Assembly: GCF_036997485.1 (NCBI RefSeq)
Contig: NZ_JAWLPU010000004.1
Coordinates: 248,001 to 312,000 of the forward strand
Direction of reading: 5' to 3'
DNA length: 64,000 nt
Source of the DNA: Brachyspira pilosicoli
GTDB lineage: Bacteria; Spirochaetota; Brachyspiria; Brachyspirales; Brachyspiraceae
In this document: positions 1 through 8,481 of the stretch, piece by piece
Layout of the letters: each line of letters opens with the position of its first letter
Numbering within the stretch: the first letter of the stretch is position 1
Position numbers and translations under genes: made by a program
The notes under the pieces: model-generated
Told to the model about the DNA's origin: nothing
Databases searched by the model: none
The model's input: only the letters and a program-made list of their open reading frames with translations

Positions 1-903
1 ACAAAATTAGATAAAAATGTGCCTTATATGATAACAGAATATAATGGTCACATGTTCCCTACTAAGATGCAAGACTCTGAAGAGCGTTTGATAGAGCATA
101 CTAAAAGACATTTTGATGTTATTAATGCTGTTGCTATAGATAATCATATATCTGGTTCTACTGGATGGTGTGCTTTTGATTATCATACGCATTATGATTT
201 TGGTTCAGGCGATAGAATATGTTACCATGGTGTTTGCGATATGTTTAGAAATAAGAAATTAGCTGCAAATGTATACTCTTCGCAAATGAACAATAAAAAT
301 GGTGTTGTATTAGAGCCTATTACTATATATGCAAGAGGTGAGAGAGCTATAGGCGGAATATCTCCTTTAATGATTGCTACAAATTGTGATTATGTGGAGT
401 TCTATTATAAAAATATACTATTAGCAAAAGAGTATCCTGCTTCTGGAAAATATCAAGGTTTAAAACATCCTCCTGTTATTATGCAGATAGAAAGCAATAT
501 TCCGGGTGTTAGTGCTATGAATTGGGAAGATGCTAAAGTTATTGGATATATTGACGGTAATGCTGTAATAGAGAAGCATTTCTTAAAAAATCCTACTTTC
601 AAGGAATTGGAAGTAACTGCTGATGACAAAGAAATTAATGCTGTAAGCAATGGTTCTGCTTGGGACGCTACAAGAATAACAGTAAAAGCTGTTGATGCAA
701 TAGGAAATAGACTTCCATATATTAATGAAGCTATAAAAATAGATGTTAAAGGCTCTGGACAATTAATAGGAAATGATAACCCTGTACTTGAGGGCGGATA
801 TTACTCTTTCTGGGTAAAATCTAACAACAAAAAAGGCTCTATAACAGTAACTGTTGCAAATGGCAGAGTAAAAACTAAAACTATAGAAATTAAAGTAAAA
901 TAA
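1..903 (+). CDS. beta-galactosidase, GH2 family, C-terminal part (5' truncated by window edge)
   Basis: The reading frame is open from base 1, so the start lies outside the window. It encodes the end of a glycoside hydrolase family 2 enzyme, which hydrolyses terminal beta-galactosides. Near the start the segment YMITEYNGH carries a Glu-Tyr pair like the nucleophile region of LacZ-type enzymes, followed by the barrel end (GSTGWCAFDYHTHYDFG). The last 90 or so residues form a beta-sandwich (DATRITVKAVDAIGNRLPYIN, then a Gly-rich stretch) typical of C-terminal Ig-like domains of GH2 enzymes. No signal peptide can be judged. No terminator was seen after it. Family is clear; galactoside specificity is inferred. 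Confidence 0.85.
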   Translation, partial: TKLDKNVPYMITEYNGHMFPTKMQDSEERLIEHTKRHFDVINAVAIDNHISGSTGWCAFDYHTHYDFGSGDRICYHGVCDMFRNKKLAANVYSSQMNNKNGVVLEPITIYARGERAIGGISPLMIATNCDYVEFYYKNILLAKEYPASGKYQGLKHPPVIMQIESNIPGVSAMNWEDAKVIGYIDGNAVIEKHFLKNPTFKELEVTADDKEINAVSNGSAWDATRITVKAVDAIGNRLPYINEAIKIDVKGSGQLIGNDNPVLEGGYYSFWVKSNNKKGSITVTVANGRVKTKTIEIKVK

Positions 904-1164
904 TAACATATATACAGAAATAAATACATTTGTTTTTGCAATATAGATGTTATTAAATTTTTTTATGCATTTACGGCTAAAAAAATTTCGTTAGTTTGCA
1001 CTAAAGTATTCCTTTCGCTTGTCCTGAAGGACTCCCTTAGGTCGCAAAATAAGCAGATGTTTTGTGGAGCAGCAGCTGAAAATAATAAAGTATGAAAATT
1101 GAAATAAAATGCAAAATTTTTTACTAAAAGCCGAATATTTTTTAATGTTTTTTGGAGTGTTGTT
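904..1164. repeat. intergenic region with degenerate GC-rich repeat
   Basis: In very AT-rich DNA this gap has a GC-richer patch (about 1005-1050) with a short perfect hairpin, GTCCT-GA-AGGAC. It ends in CTTAGGTCGCA, which resembles the CTTCGGTCGCG-type patches at 16780-16860. It looks like a decayed copy of that intergenic repeat. No gene is visible. Confidence 0.4.
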
Positions 1165-2004
1165 ATGACTTTGAATTTTACTAAAATGCATGGTATAGGA
1201 AATGATTATATATATATAGACTGTTTTAAAGAGAATTTTACCGTTGAAGATGCCAAAAAATATTCTCCAATTTTAAGTCATAGACATTATTCTATTGGGG
1301 CTGATGGTATTGTTTTAATAATGCCGAGTAAAATAGCTGATGTAACTATGAGAATGTTTAATTATGATGGTTCTGAGTCTGAAATGTGCGGAAATGGTAT
1401 AAGATGTGTAGCAAAATATGCTTATGATAATGGTATATCAAAAAATAATCCTATGAAAATAGAAACATTGAGGGGAGTGCTTGAGGCTAATCTGTTTATA
1501 AAGAATGGTGAAGTTGATAGTGTAGAGATAAATATGGACTCTCCTATACTTGAAGGATTAAAAATACCAACTACTATAGATAAAACTCCAATAATAGATG
1601 AACCTATTACTTTTAATGGAAAAACTTATTATTTTACTTGCGTATCTATGGGTAATCCGCATTGTGTTATATTTGTAGATGATGTTAAAAATATGAAAAT
1701 TGATGATATTGGAAGCTTTATGGAAAATAATGATATATTTCCAAATAGAACTAATGTTGAATTTGTACAGGTTATTAATAGGGCTGAAGTTATACAGAGA
1801 ACTTGGGAGAGGGGCAGTGCTGAAACTTTAGCATGCGGTACAGGAGCTTCTGCCGTTTGTGTAGCTGGATTTATTAGTAAAAGAACTGACAATATTATAC
1901 TCAATCACCTTTTGGGGGGAGATTTGATATTAACTTATAAAGATAATAGCGTTTTTATGAAAGGTGAAGCAAGATATGCCTACAGAGGATATGTAGAATT
2001 ATAA
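1165..2004 (+). CDS. dapF: diaminopimelate epimerase
   Basis: Interconverts LL- and meso-diaminopimelate, the penultimate step of lysine synthesis, and supplies meso-DAP for peptidoglycan. The 279 residues match the family length. Both catalytic cysteine motifs are present: EMCGNGIRC (about residue 75) and ACGTGASA (about residue 220), each in one half of the pseudo-symmetric fold. The N-terminus FTKMHGIGNDY is the family hallmark. The ATG follows a TTGGAG ribosome-binding site at about 1152. It stands alone, with a broken gene on the other strand just downstream. Confidence 0.96.
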   Translation: MTLNFTKMHGIGNDYIYIDCFKENFTVEDAKKYSPILSHRHYSIGADGIVLIMPSKIADVTMRMFNYDGSESEMCGNGIRCVAKYAYDNGISKNNPMKIETLRGVLEANLFIKNGEVDSVEINMDSPILEGLKIPTTIDKTPIIDEPITFNGKTYYFTCVSMGNPHCVIFVDDVKNMKIDDIGSFMENNDIFPNRTNVEFVQVINRAEVIQRTWERGSAETLACGTGASAVCVAGFISKRTDNIILNHLLGGDLILTYKDNSVFMKGEARYAYRGYVEL

Positions 2005-2009
2005 TATTT

Positions 2010-2198
2010 TTATCTTAAATTGTCTTTAAATAGCTCCTTTAAACGGTTTCTGCATCCCCCGCAAGCTGTACCAGCTTTTGTCTTCTTTACTATATCTTTT
2101 AGTGTTTTTAATCCGTATTAATTTTTTAATGTTTCTATCTCTTCAATGGATAATTCTTTACATTTACATACATATTTATTTTCTTCTTTTATCATCAT
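2010..2198 (-). pseudogene. BFD-like [2Fe-2S] protein, interrupted by an in-frame TAA
   Basis: Read on the minus strand from an ATG at 2198, the frame gives 26 residues with a CxC motif (YVCKCKELS), a TAA stop, then without any frame change another 35 residues containing TKAGTACGGCRNRL and a terminal TAA. The two cysteine pairs, CxC and CxxC about 33 codons apart, are the iron-sulfur ligands of the bacterioferritin-associated ferredoxin (BFD/NirB-middle) fold, and the total of about 62 codons is the right size. One nonsense change at codon 27 explains the break. Whether it is a real mutation or a sequencing error cannot be told. The start has only a weak ribosome-binding site. Confidence 0.75.
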
Positions 2199-2301
2199 AC
2201 AGCTCTTTTATATATAATTTATTAACTATTCTAATAGAAAACTAAAAAATATCAAAAACATAAAAAATATAAAAAAATGTTAAAAAACTTCAAAATAGCT
2301 A

Positions 2302-2330
2302 TTGAAAAAAAAGAGTATATAGTATATAAA
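2302..2330 (+). promoter_or_regulatory. sigma70-type promoter of the 2384-2991 operon
   Basis: TTGAAA at 2302-2307 and TATAAA at 2325-2330 are separated by 17 bp, a near-consensus arrangement. Transcription would start around 2336, exactly where a palindrome begins. Confidence 0.6.
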
Positions 2331-2335
2331 ACTAC

Positions 2336-2362
2336 TATAGTAATATACAGTATATTACTATA
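2336..2362. promoter_or_regulatory. perfect 12-bp inverted repeat, probable operator
   Basis: Two 12-base arms (TATAGTAATATA and its complement) flank a 3-base centre, CAG. The palindrome covers the predicted transcription start and lies 22 bp before the first gene. This is where a repressor would block transcription; the HTH protein at 2620-2991 is the obvious candidate for autoregulation. Confidence 0.55.
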
Positions 2363-2383
2363 CATTAGTTTGGGAGAGCTATT

Positions 2384-2617
2384 ATGAATAAACCGCCAAC
2401 AAGAAAGTTTAAAAATTATAACAAAAAACTTGTAAAAATAATACTAGATAATATTGACGATGATGATTATTTTTACAATAAAAAAGTTAATTGGGAGGAT
2501 TGGGTTATAATGAGGGTAGATGTTGATAATGCTGTAAAGAAGCTTAATTTTGATACATCTATTGAATATTCAGCTATGCTTTTAGAAGATATTTTATATG
2601 TATTAAAGGAGTATTAA
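2384..2617 (+). CDS. small acidic hypothetical protein, first gene of a regulatory pair
   Basis: A 77-residue protein that I do not recognise. It starts Lys/Arg-rich (NKPPTRKFKNYNKKL), then turns acidic (DNIDDDDYFYN), and ends in a predicted helix (EYSAMLLEDILYVLKEY). There is no signal peptide or membrane segment. The GGGAG ribosome-binding site (2370-2375) is well placed. It lies 2 bp before the next gene, whose ribosome-binding site is inside this gene's end, so the two are probably translationally coupled. The small size and pairing with a sigma-like HTH protein suggest a regulator or antagonist; this is inference from context only. Confidence 0.6.
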   Translation: MNKPPTRKFKNYNKKLVKIILDNIDDDDYFYNKKVNWEDWVIMRVDVDNAVKKLNFDTSIEYSAMLLEDILYVLKEY

Positions 2618-2619
2618 TA

Positions 2620-2991
2620 ATGTGTAATTTATGTCCTAAATATAATACTTGTGTAAAATTATGCGATGAGATGTTAAAGAAGATTAGATACGGCAAGAGA
2701 GAGTTTAGGAAAAATAGAGATTATTGTAGGGAAGTGGTGTTAACAGATAAGGATTTGGATAATATACTTTATACAAATAGTTTAAGTTATGTAGAATATG
2801 AGAGGCTTTCAAATTTGGTTGTGGCGATACTTTCACCAAAGCAAAAGCAATTATTAAAATTATTTTCAGAGGGTAAGAGTCAGGTGGAGTTAGCGAAGAT
2901 TTTTAATGTGAGTCAATCATCTATATCACAAAGTTTGCAGGCTATAAAGAAGGAGATATCGAATCAATTTAAGATGGTGATAAACTGTTAA
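2620..2991 (+). CDS. sigma-70 region 4-like helix-turn-helix protein with Cys-rich N-terminus
   Basis: The 123 residues have two parts. The N-terminus carries CNLCPKYNTCVKLC, four cysteines in 14 residues, followed by a basic stretch with one more Cys, which could bind a metal or an Fe-S cluster. The C-terminal 55 residues read like sigma region 4 (LSPKQKQLLKLFSEGKSQVELAKIFNVSQSSISQSL). There is no region 2, so it cannot be a complete sigma factor. Proteins with a lone region 4-like domain occur as phage or accessory transcription regulators. An AAGGAG site precedes the ATG. The operon ends at a shared terminator with flaB. Confidence 0.7.
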   Translation: MCNLCPKYNTCVKLCDEMLKKIRYGKREFRKNRDYCREVVLTDKDLDNILYTNSLSYVEYERLSNLVVAILSPKQKQLLKLFSEGKSQVELAKIFNVSQSSISQSLQAIKKEISNQFKMVINC

Positions 2992-3057
2992 AATAGTATT
3001 TTTATAATTTGTAGTTTTTTATGGATTAAGTAAATAATTGAAATAAATTTAGTATAA

Positions 3058-3098
3058 TAAAAAAGGGTGAAGCTATTAAAGCAACACCCTTTTTATTT
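3058..3098. terminator. bidirectional rho-independent terminator
   Basis: The stem AAAGGGTG (3062-3069) pairs with CACCCTTT (3085-3092), with an A-run on the left and a T-run on the right. It serves both the plus-strand pair and flaB, which converge here. Confidence 0.8.
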
Positions 3099-3117
3099 TT
3101 AAGCTATTAGGCTATTA

Positions 3118-3990
3118 TTATTGTAATAATCTAAGAGCACCTTGTGGTAACTGATTAGCTTGAGCAAGCATAGACAAGTTAGCTTGGTTAAGAATTTGGT
3201 CTTTAGCAAGTTTAACTGAAGCTTCAGCCATATCTGTATCACGAATTCTGCTTTCAGAAGCCTGCATATTTTCAAAGCCTACCATTAAGCCTTGAGCAGT
3301 CATTTCTAATCTGTTCTGATAAGCACCCAAGTCAGCTCTTTGTTTTAATACTTTAAGAAGAGCTTCATCAACCATACCTATAACACTGTTAGCTTTAGAA
3401 GGGTTAGAAACACTAATGAAAGTAGCAGTAGTAGCAGGTCCAACTGGATTTTTAAGTCCAAGAGCTTGGCTGTTCATAGTACCTATATAAACGCGTTTTC
3501 TTTCGTCCATATTAGCACCGATATGTAACCACATAGAAGCTGTAGGAGTATTTTCTCCTGTAGATCTAGCAAATCTTCCAGTCAACATATTAAGTTTGTT
3601 GAATTGAGCTTGTGAAGCAACTCTGTCGATTTCATCTACTAATTGAGAAACTTCGATTTGTACATAAAGTCTGTCTTCATCTGTGTAGATACCGTTAGCT
3701 GCTTGTATAGCTAATTCACGAATTCTTTGAAGGATGTTAGTAGTTTCTTCCAAGTAACCTTCAGTAGTTTGAATGAAAGATATACCGTCTTGAGTGTTTC
3801 TTTCAGCTTGACGTAAACCGCGGATTTGTGTTCTCATTTTTTCAGATACTGCTAATCCACTAGCATCATCTCCAGCTTGGTTGATTCTCATACCGCTAGA
3901 TATTTGAGCTGCGTCTTTTCTTAAATCTACTTGGCGGAATTTAAGAGTTCTTTGTGCATTTATTGCACTGATATTATTATTGATAACCAT
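3118..3990 (-). CDS. flaB: flagellin FlaB, periplasmic flagellar filament core protein
   Basis: A 290-residue flagellin, short because spirochaete core flagellins lack the variable D2/D3 domains. The N-terminal D0/D1 region ([36 protein letters not shown]) and C-terminal D1/D0 region ([26 protein letters not shown]) are both conserved. It polymerises into the core of the filaments lying between the outer membrane and the cell cylinder, and as usual for flagellins has no Sec signal peptide. TCCTCC on the plus strand (3996-4001) gives a perfect GGAGGA ribosome-binding site. It stands alone. Brachyspira carry several flaB paralogues and I cannot tell which this is. Confidence 0.95.
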   Translation of the reverse strand: MVINNNISAINAQRTLKFRQVDLRKDAAQISSGMRINQAGDDASGLAVSEKMRTQIRGLRQAERNTQDGISFIQTTEGYLEETTNILQRIRELAIQAANGIYTDEDRLYVQIEVSQLVDEIDRVASQAQFNKLNMLTGRFARSTGENTPTASMWLHIGANMDERKRVYIGTMNSQALGLKNPVGPATTATFISVSNPSKANSVIGMVDEALLKVLKQRADLGAYQNRLEMTAQGLMVGFENMQASESRIRDTDMAEASVKLAKDQILNQANLSMLAQANQLPQGALRLLQ

Positions 3991-4041
3991 ATGGTTCCTC
4001 CGTGAAAATTGTTTATTAGTCCATCCTTGAACTAGTATATA

Positions 4042-4068
4042 TTATCGGTTTATGACAATTAATTATTA
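4042..4068 (-). promoter_or_regulatory. sigma28 (FliA)-type promoter of flaB
   Basis: On the minus strand ACCGATAA (4049-4042) matches seven of eight bases of the sigma28 -10 element GCCGATAA, with TAAT 15 bp upstream as a -35 element (consensus TAAA). It lies about 52 bp before the flaB start codon. Confidence 0.7.
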
Positions 4069-4263
4069 ATTTTTTTTATTAACTTTAGATATTTTTTTAT
4101 AATTTTTTGGAAAATGTTATGTTTATTATGTATTTATAAGATTTTTTATGTATTTTTTAGTCTATAAACATATATTTATTGATATTTCTTTCTTTTTTAA
4201 TATACTATCTATAAGTATTATGCAACTTTATTTTTTGTTTAAAAAATTATAAATTTAGGATTT

Positions 4264-6420
4264 ATGATGTTTACAAATAAAGAAAAAATTGAATTTTTCA
4301 ATGCTGTAGAAGAGGGCGATATTCAGCAAATAAAATATTTATTGAATAAAAATAATTATGTAAATATAAATGTATTTGGAATAGCAAAAATATTAATTGA
4401 AAATAATAAAAATGATATTGAAAAAAAAGATGTTGAAAAAAAAGATATTGAAATTGATTTTAAGAATGAAGAAGGATACACTCCTTTAATGATTGCCTCT
4501 TATAAAGGAAATACTGACATAGTAAAACTTTTATTGGAGTATAATGCTTCTGTAGATATAACTAACAATTATAATTATACTGCTTTGATATATGCATGTA
4601 TTTATGGCAATTTAGATGTTGTTAAAATTCTTCTTGAATATAAAGCAGATATGTATATAGAGACTAAATTAGAAAAAAATTATTTAACAACATTGATGAT
4701 AGCTTGCAGTCAAAATTATACTGAAATAGTTAGAATATTGCTTGAAAATGGTTATGACCCTAATTATAAAAATCAAAGAGGCGAAACAGCGTTTATATAT
4801 TATATTTCTATAGAAAACAACCCTAGTATAGAAATAATAAAATTATTATTAGAATATGGTGCAGATATAAATGCTCAAAATAGCAAAGGCTCTACAGCAT
4901 TGATGCTTGCTTCTTACGATGAAGAAAAAAAAGATTTTATGAGGACTTTATTAGAAAACGGTGCTGATACTGAAATAAAAAATAATTTCAATCAAAATAC
5001 AGCCTTACTTAATGCATGCGAACGAAGAAATATTGAAGGAGTTAAAGTTCTTCTTGAGTATAATGCTAATATAAATGTGCAAGATGAATTTAAAAAAACT
5101 CCTTTAATATTAGCTTGTGATGCTGATTCTTATGATATAGTAAAAATATTATTAGAGCATAATGCCGACATAAATTTATCAGACCATAGAAAAGAAACGC
5201 CTCTAATGCATGCAGTAGAAGAAAGAAATAGAGATATTGTTGAACTTCTTCTTAAATATAATCCTGATTTAACATTAAAAAGTGAATTTGGAAAAACTGC
5301 ATTAGATATGGCATACAGTAGAAGTAATTATGTAAAAGAAATAACAGATTTAATAAAAGAAGCTTCATCAAGAGAAATACAATTTTTATATGCTGCTGCT
5401 GAAAATAATATTGATAAAGTTTTAAAATATATTGCTGAGGGAATTGATATTAATAACACAATAGATGAATCAGATGACTCAATAGGTTCTAATGCTTTGC
5501 TTTTAGCTTCACAGTTTCATCATAAAGAAATAATAAAAATATTATTAGAGCATAATGCTGATGTTAATTTTAAAAATTATTTAAATAAAACAGCTTTAGA
5601 ATATGTTGCTAATAATGATGATAACTTTGATATAGCTTTAGAGTTTATAAAAAGGGGGGCTGATGTAAACGCTTTAGATAATGAAAATGCTACACCTTTA
5701 ATGTATGCTGCTTCCCGCAATGCTAAAAAAATATTAAACTTGCTGATAGAAAATAATGCTGATATTAATATTCAAACTAAATCAGGCTACAGTGCTTTAA
5801 TTCTTGCTGCTCTTAATGATAATCTTGATATAGTAAAAATTTTAATAAAAAATAAAGCCGATGTATTTGCAAGAGATGGTTATGGAAGAAGATGTTCATA
5901 TTATGCTGATGAAAATGGAAATGGTGAGATGTATGAAATTTTTAGAAAGTATCATGATGATGAATATAAAAAAAATACTCAATTTATTTTTGATGTTTTA
6001 TATTCCAAAACTGATGAAATAAATAAATATATATCTGAAGGAGGGGATGTTAACTTTCAAGATGATGGCGGGCTTACAGCTTTAACTGTTGTAGAAAAGG
6101 TAGAGATTGCAAAGATATTATTAGATAATAATGCAGATATTAATAAAAAAGGAAGGGACGGATATACTCCATTAATGATGGCTGTAAGGAGAGATAATAT
6201 CAATCTTGTAGAATTCTTTATAGAAAATAATGCTGATCTTAATATTGCAGACCCTGAAGGAAATACGGCATTAATTGTAGCTGCTAAAAATCACAAAGAT
6301 GATATATTTGAGCTTTTATTAAAAAACGGAGCAGACCCATCTATAAATAATGAAGATTTAGAATTCTATATAGAGTTTGAGGATGAAATGAAAAATATGT
6401 TAGAAAAATACAGTAAGTAG
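4264..6420 (+). CDS. large ankyrin-repeat protein, cytoplasmic
   Basis: 718 residues made almost wholly of about 18-19 ankyrin repeats of the form G-x-TPLMxA ... VKLLLEYxADINxxx, from about residue 70 to 705. There is no signal peptide or membrane span, so it is probably cytoplasmic and binds other proteins. Two repeats near residues 370-400 and 555-620 are irregular and split the array into three blocks. A short charged repeat (KKDVEKKDIE) lies near residue 55. The ATG-ATG start follows a weak TAGGA site. Next to it, 183 bp downstream on the same strand, is a chemoreceptor. The partner is unknown. Confidence 0.9.
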   Translation: MMFTNKEKIEFFNAVEEGDIQQIKYLLNKNNYVNINVFGIAKILIENNKNDIEKKDVEKKDIEIDFKNEEGYTPLMIASYKGNTDIVKLLLEYNASVDITNNYNYTALIYACIYGNLDVVKILLEYKADMYIETKLEKNYLTTLMIACSQNYTEIVRILLENGYDPNYKNQRGETAFIYYISIENNPSIEIIKLLLEYGADINAQNSKGSTALMLASYDEEKKDFMRTLLENGADTEIKNNFNQNTALLNACERRNIEGVKVLLEYNANINVQDEFKKTPLILACDADSYDIVKILLEHNADINLSDHRKETPLMHAVEERNRDIVELLLKYNPDLTLKSEFGKTALDMAYSRSNYVKEITDLIKEASSREIQFLYAAAENNIDKVLKYIAEGIDINNTIDESDDSIGSNALLLASQFHHKEIIKILLEHNADVNFKNYLNKTALEYVANNDDNFDIALEFIKRGADVNALDNENATPLMYAASRNAKKILNLLIENNADINIQTKSGYSALILAALNDNLDIVKILIKNKADVFARDGYGRRCSYYADENGNGEMYEIFRKYHDDEYKKNTQFIFDVLYSKTDEINKYISEGGDVNFQDDGGLTALTVVEKVEIAKILLDNNADINKKGRDGYTPLMMAVRRDNINLVEFFIENNADLNIADPEGNTALIVAAKNHKDDIFELLLKNGADPSINNEDLEFYIEFEDEMKNMLEKYSK

Positions 6421-6535
6421 TTTTTTATAGTAGTTAAAAATTATTTTGTAAATATGTAATTTAATTATATTTTACTAAATTACATAGTATGGCATTTTAT
6501 AAAATAATTTTTTTTAAAAAAAATTTATTTAGCTT

Positions 6536-6564
6536 TTGACTTTATTTCTAATAACAGTTATTAT
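6536..6564 (+). promoter_or_regulatory. sigma70-type promoter of the chemoreceptor gene
   Basis: TTGACT (6536-6541), a 17-bp spacer and TATTAT (6559-6564) give a start about 33 bp before the ATG. The second chemoreceptor (35008) has the same spacing and -10 element. Confidence 0.65.
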
Positions 6565-6603
6565 CTAAACCTAACGGTTTTAATTTTATATAGGGGTTTA
6601 TTT

Positions 6604-8418
6604 ATGAAAAATTTATTAATGGTGAAATTTATAGCACCTTTTATAATATTTTTATTACTATTATTCTTAGCAATTTTTATTATTTATAAGCCCTTATATA
6701 GAGAACGATTTTTAAATGAAAGGTATTTAGAATTATTAGAAGCAAAAACAAGAACCGAAAGTTATGTTGATGAATTAAAAAACACCATATATGTTATGGG
6801 GGCATATTTAGAGTCTAACCCTAATTTGGTTGAAGTTGGTAATTTTTTAACTAATGTTCAAAAACTTGATTCAGGTTATTTAAATATTTATTTTGGAGAT
6901 ACTGTACCTTATTCTCAGGGAGGTATTTTTATAAATTCGTTAGAAGATTTCCCAGCAACGTATGACCAAACTTCAAGAGATTGGTATAGAGCATCTATTA
7001 CAACTAATGATATAATGATAAGCAATCCTTATATCGATTATGTATCTAAAAATCTTACTGTAACATTTTCAAAAGCAGTTTATACTAATAACTCTTTAAA
7101 AGGTGTATGTGCTGTAGATTTTGATAATATAAACGGCATAGCAGAAAGCTTAAAAAAGAATTTTAAAGAAGAGGTTTATATTGTTTCTGAGAATGGCATT
7201 TTTATGACTCATACTAATGATAATTATATATTAAATGAAACAAATAATTTATTTACTTATAAGACTTTTGCTAATTTTAAGGGTAACTTGTTATCACATA
7301 TTGGGGACTTGGATATAATAAAAGATGAGTGGTATTCTATTCAAAGGGTAGATAATGCTCCTTGGTTATTGGTATTTAAAGGAAGTGCTAAGCCGTTTTA
7401 TTCACAGTTTAATTTTTTAATGCTTTCTTTATTTTTATGTATAGTTCTCCTTATAATTTTGGAATGTTTATTAGTGGCAAAAATAGTGATACCTTTATCT
7501 AATAATTTATACAGGGCTATTGATATAATGAAGCTTATGAAAGAGGGAAAGTTTGATAATAAATTTAATAAAAAAGATTTAGCGAGAAAAGATGTAGCAG
7601 GAGTTTTAACTAATTCTATTAATGATATGCAAAATATAATTTATGAAATACTTTCTAAATTAAAAACCAATATATCACTTATAAATACTTCTTCTGAAAA
7701 GATATCAGGAGGAATTGATGATTTATCGAATAGAAGTTCAGCTCAGGCTGCTGCTGTTGAGGAGATGACAAGTTCTATAGAAAATTTATTCTCGGCTATA
7801 TCAAATACTTCAAAAAGTTCATTTGAAGCTAAGAATATGAGTTCTAAAGTTACAGAGTCTACCAAAAACGGAGTTAATGCCGTTAATGAAATATCACATA
7901 ACATGATGGAGATTTCTGAGTCAAGCAAAGAAATTTCTAATATTACAAAATTAATACAATCAATAGCCTTTCAGACAAACATATTAGCACTTAATGCAGC
8001 AGTTGAAGCAGCACGTGCTGGAGAGCAGGGAAGGGGATTTGCTGTTGTGGCTTCTGAGATTAGAGCATTGGCACAAAATGTTAATGAGGCGGCTGGTAAT
8101 ATTACTAACATTATAGATAAAACTGTTTCTAAAATAGAAATAGGAGATGAGTCGGTTAAATCATCTTTAGCTATACTTTTAGAGATAGAAAAATCTGCTA
8201 AAGAGGTTTCTGATATATTAGTTAATATATATGAAGCAGCTTCTGAAGAGGAAGATAGTGTAAAACAAATCAATGTTGCTATGAATGAATTAAATGAGAT
8301 TACTCAGGAGAATTCAGAATTGGCAAATCAAAGTGCTATTTTAGGAAAAGAGGTTGTAAATGGTGCTAATAATTTATCATCTGAATTAGAATATTTTAAA
8401 GTTAATACAGATAATTGA
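6604..8418 (+). CDS. methyl-accepting chemotaxis protein with dCache sensor
   Basis: A 604-residue transmembrane chemoreceptor. Order: membrane segment (about 9-30), periplasmic double-Cache domain (about 33-270), second membrane segment (about 276-298), HAMP-like linker beginning with the conserved Pro (IVIPL), then the cytoplasmic coiled coil with the signalling tip near residues 455-485 ([19 protein letters not shown]), which contacts CheA and CheW. The Cache domain contains YDQTSRDWY followed by a later Tyr and AVDFD, the pattern known for amino-acid-binding dCache receptors, so an amino-acid ligand is likely but not shown. It has no C-terminal CheR-docking pentapeptide. The AGGGG site precedes the ATG. 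Confidence 0.94.
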   Translation: MKNLLMVKFIAPFIIFLLLLFLAIFIIYKPLYRERFLNERYLELLEAKTRTESYVDELKNTIYVMGAYLESNPNLVEVGNFLTNVQKLDSGYLNIYFGDTVPYSQGGIFINSLEDFPATYDQTSRDWYRASITTNDIMISNPYIDYVSKNLTVTFSKAVYTNNSLKGVCAVDFDNINGIAESLKKNFKEEVYIVSENGIFMTHTNDNYILNETNNLFTYKTFANFKGNLLSHIGDLDIIKDEWYSIQRVDNAPWLLVFKGSAKPFYSQFNFLMLSLFLCIVLLIILECLLVAKIVIPLSNNLYRAIDIMKLMKEGKFDNKFNKKDLARKDVAGVLTNSINDMQNIIYEILSKLKTNISLINTSSEKISGGIDDLSNRSSAQAAAVEEMTSSIENLFSAISNTSKSSFEAKNMSSKVTESTKNGVNAVNEISHNMMEISESSKEISNITKLIQSIAFQTNILALNAAVEAARAGEQGRGFAVVASEIRALAQNVNEAAGNITNIIDKTVSKIEIGDESVKSSLAILLEIEKSAKEVSDILVNIYEAASEEEDSVKQINVAMNELNEITQENSELANQSAILGKEVVNGANNLSSELEYFKVNTDN

Positions 8419-8443
8419 TGATATTTAATATTGTTATAAAAAA

Positions 8444-8480
8444 TAAAGGACTTGCATATTTACAAGCCCTTTATTTATTT
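8444..8480. terminator. bidirectional terminator
   Basis: AAAGGACTTG pairs with CAAGCCCTTT with one mismatch across an 8-base AT loop, flanked by A-rich and T-rich tracts. It separates the converging chemoreceptor and outer-membrane genes. Confidence 0.75.
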
Positions 8481-8481
8481 T

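Noticed and set aside
1629-1904. Minus-strand open frame inside dapF
   Set aside because: It is opposite a clear enzyme gene and has no ribosome-binding site or recognisable motif.
2118-2120. The TAA in the ferredoxin-like gene as a recoded codon
   Set aside because: TAA is not a selenocysteine or pyrrolysine codon and there is no sign of recoding; a nonsense change is simpler.
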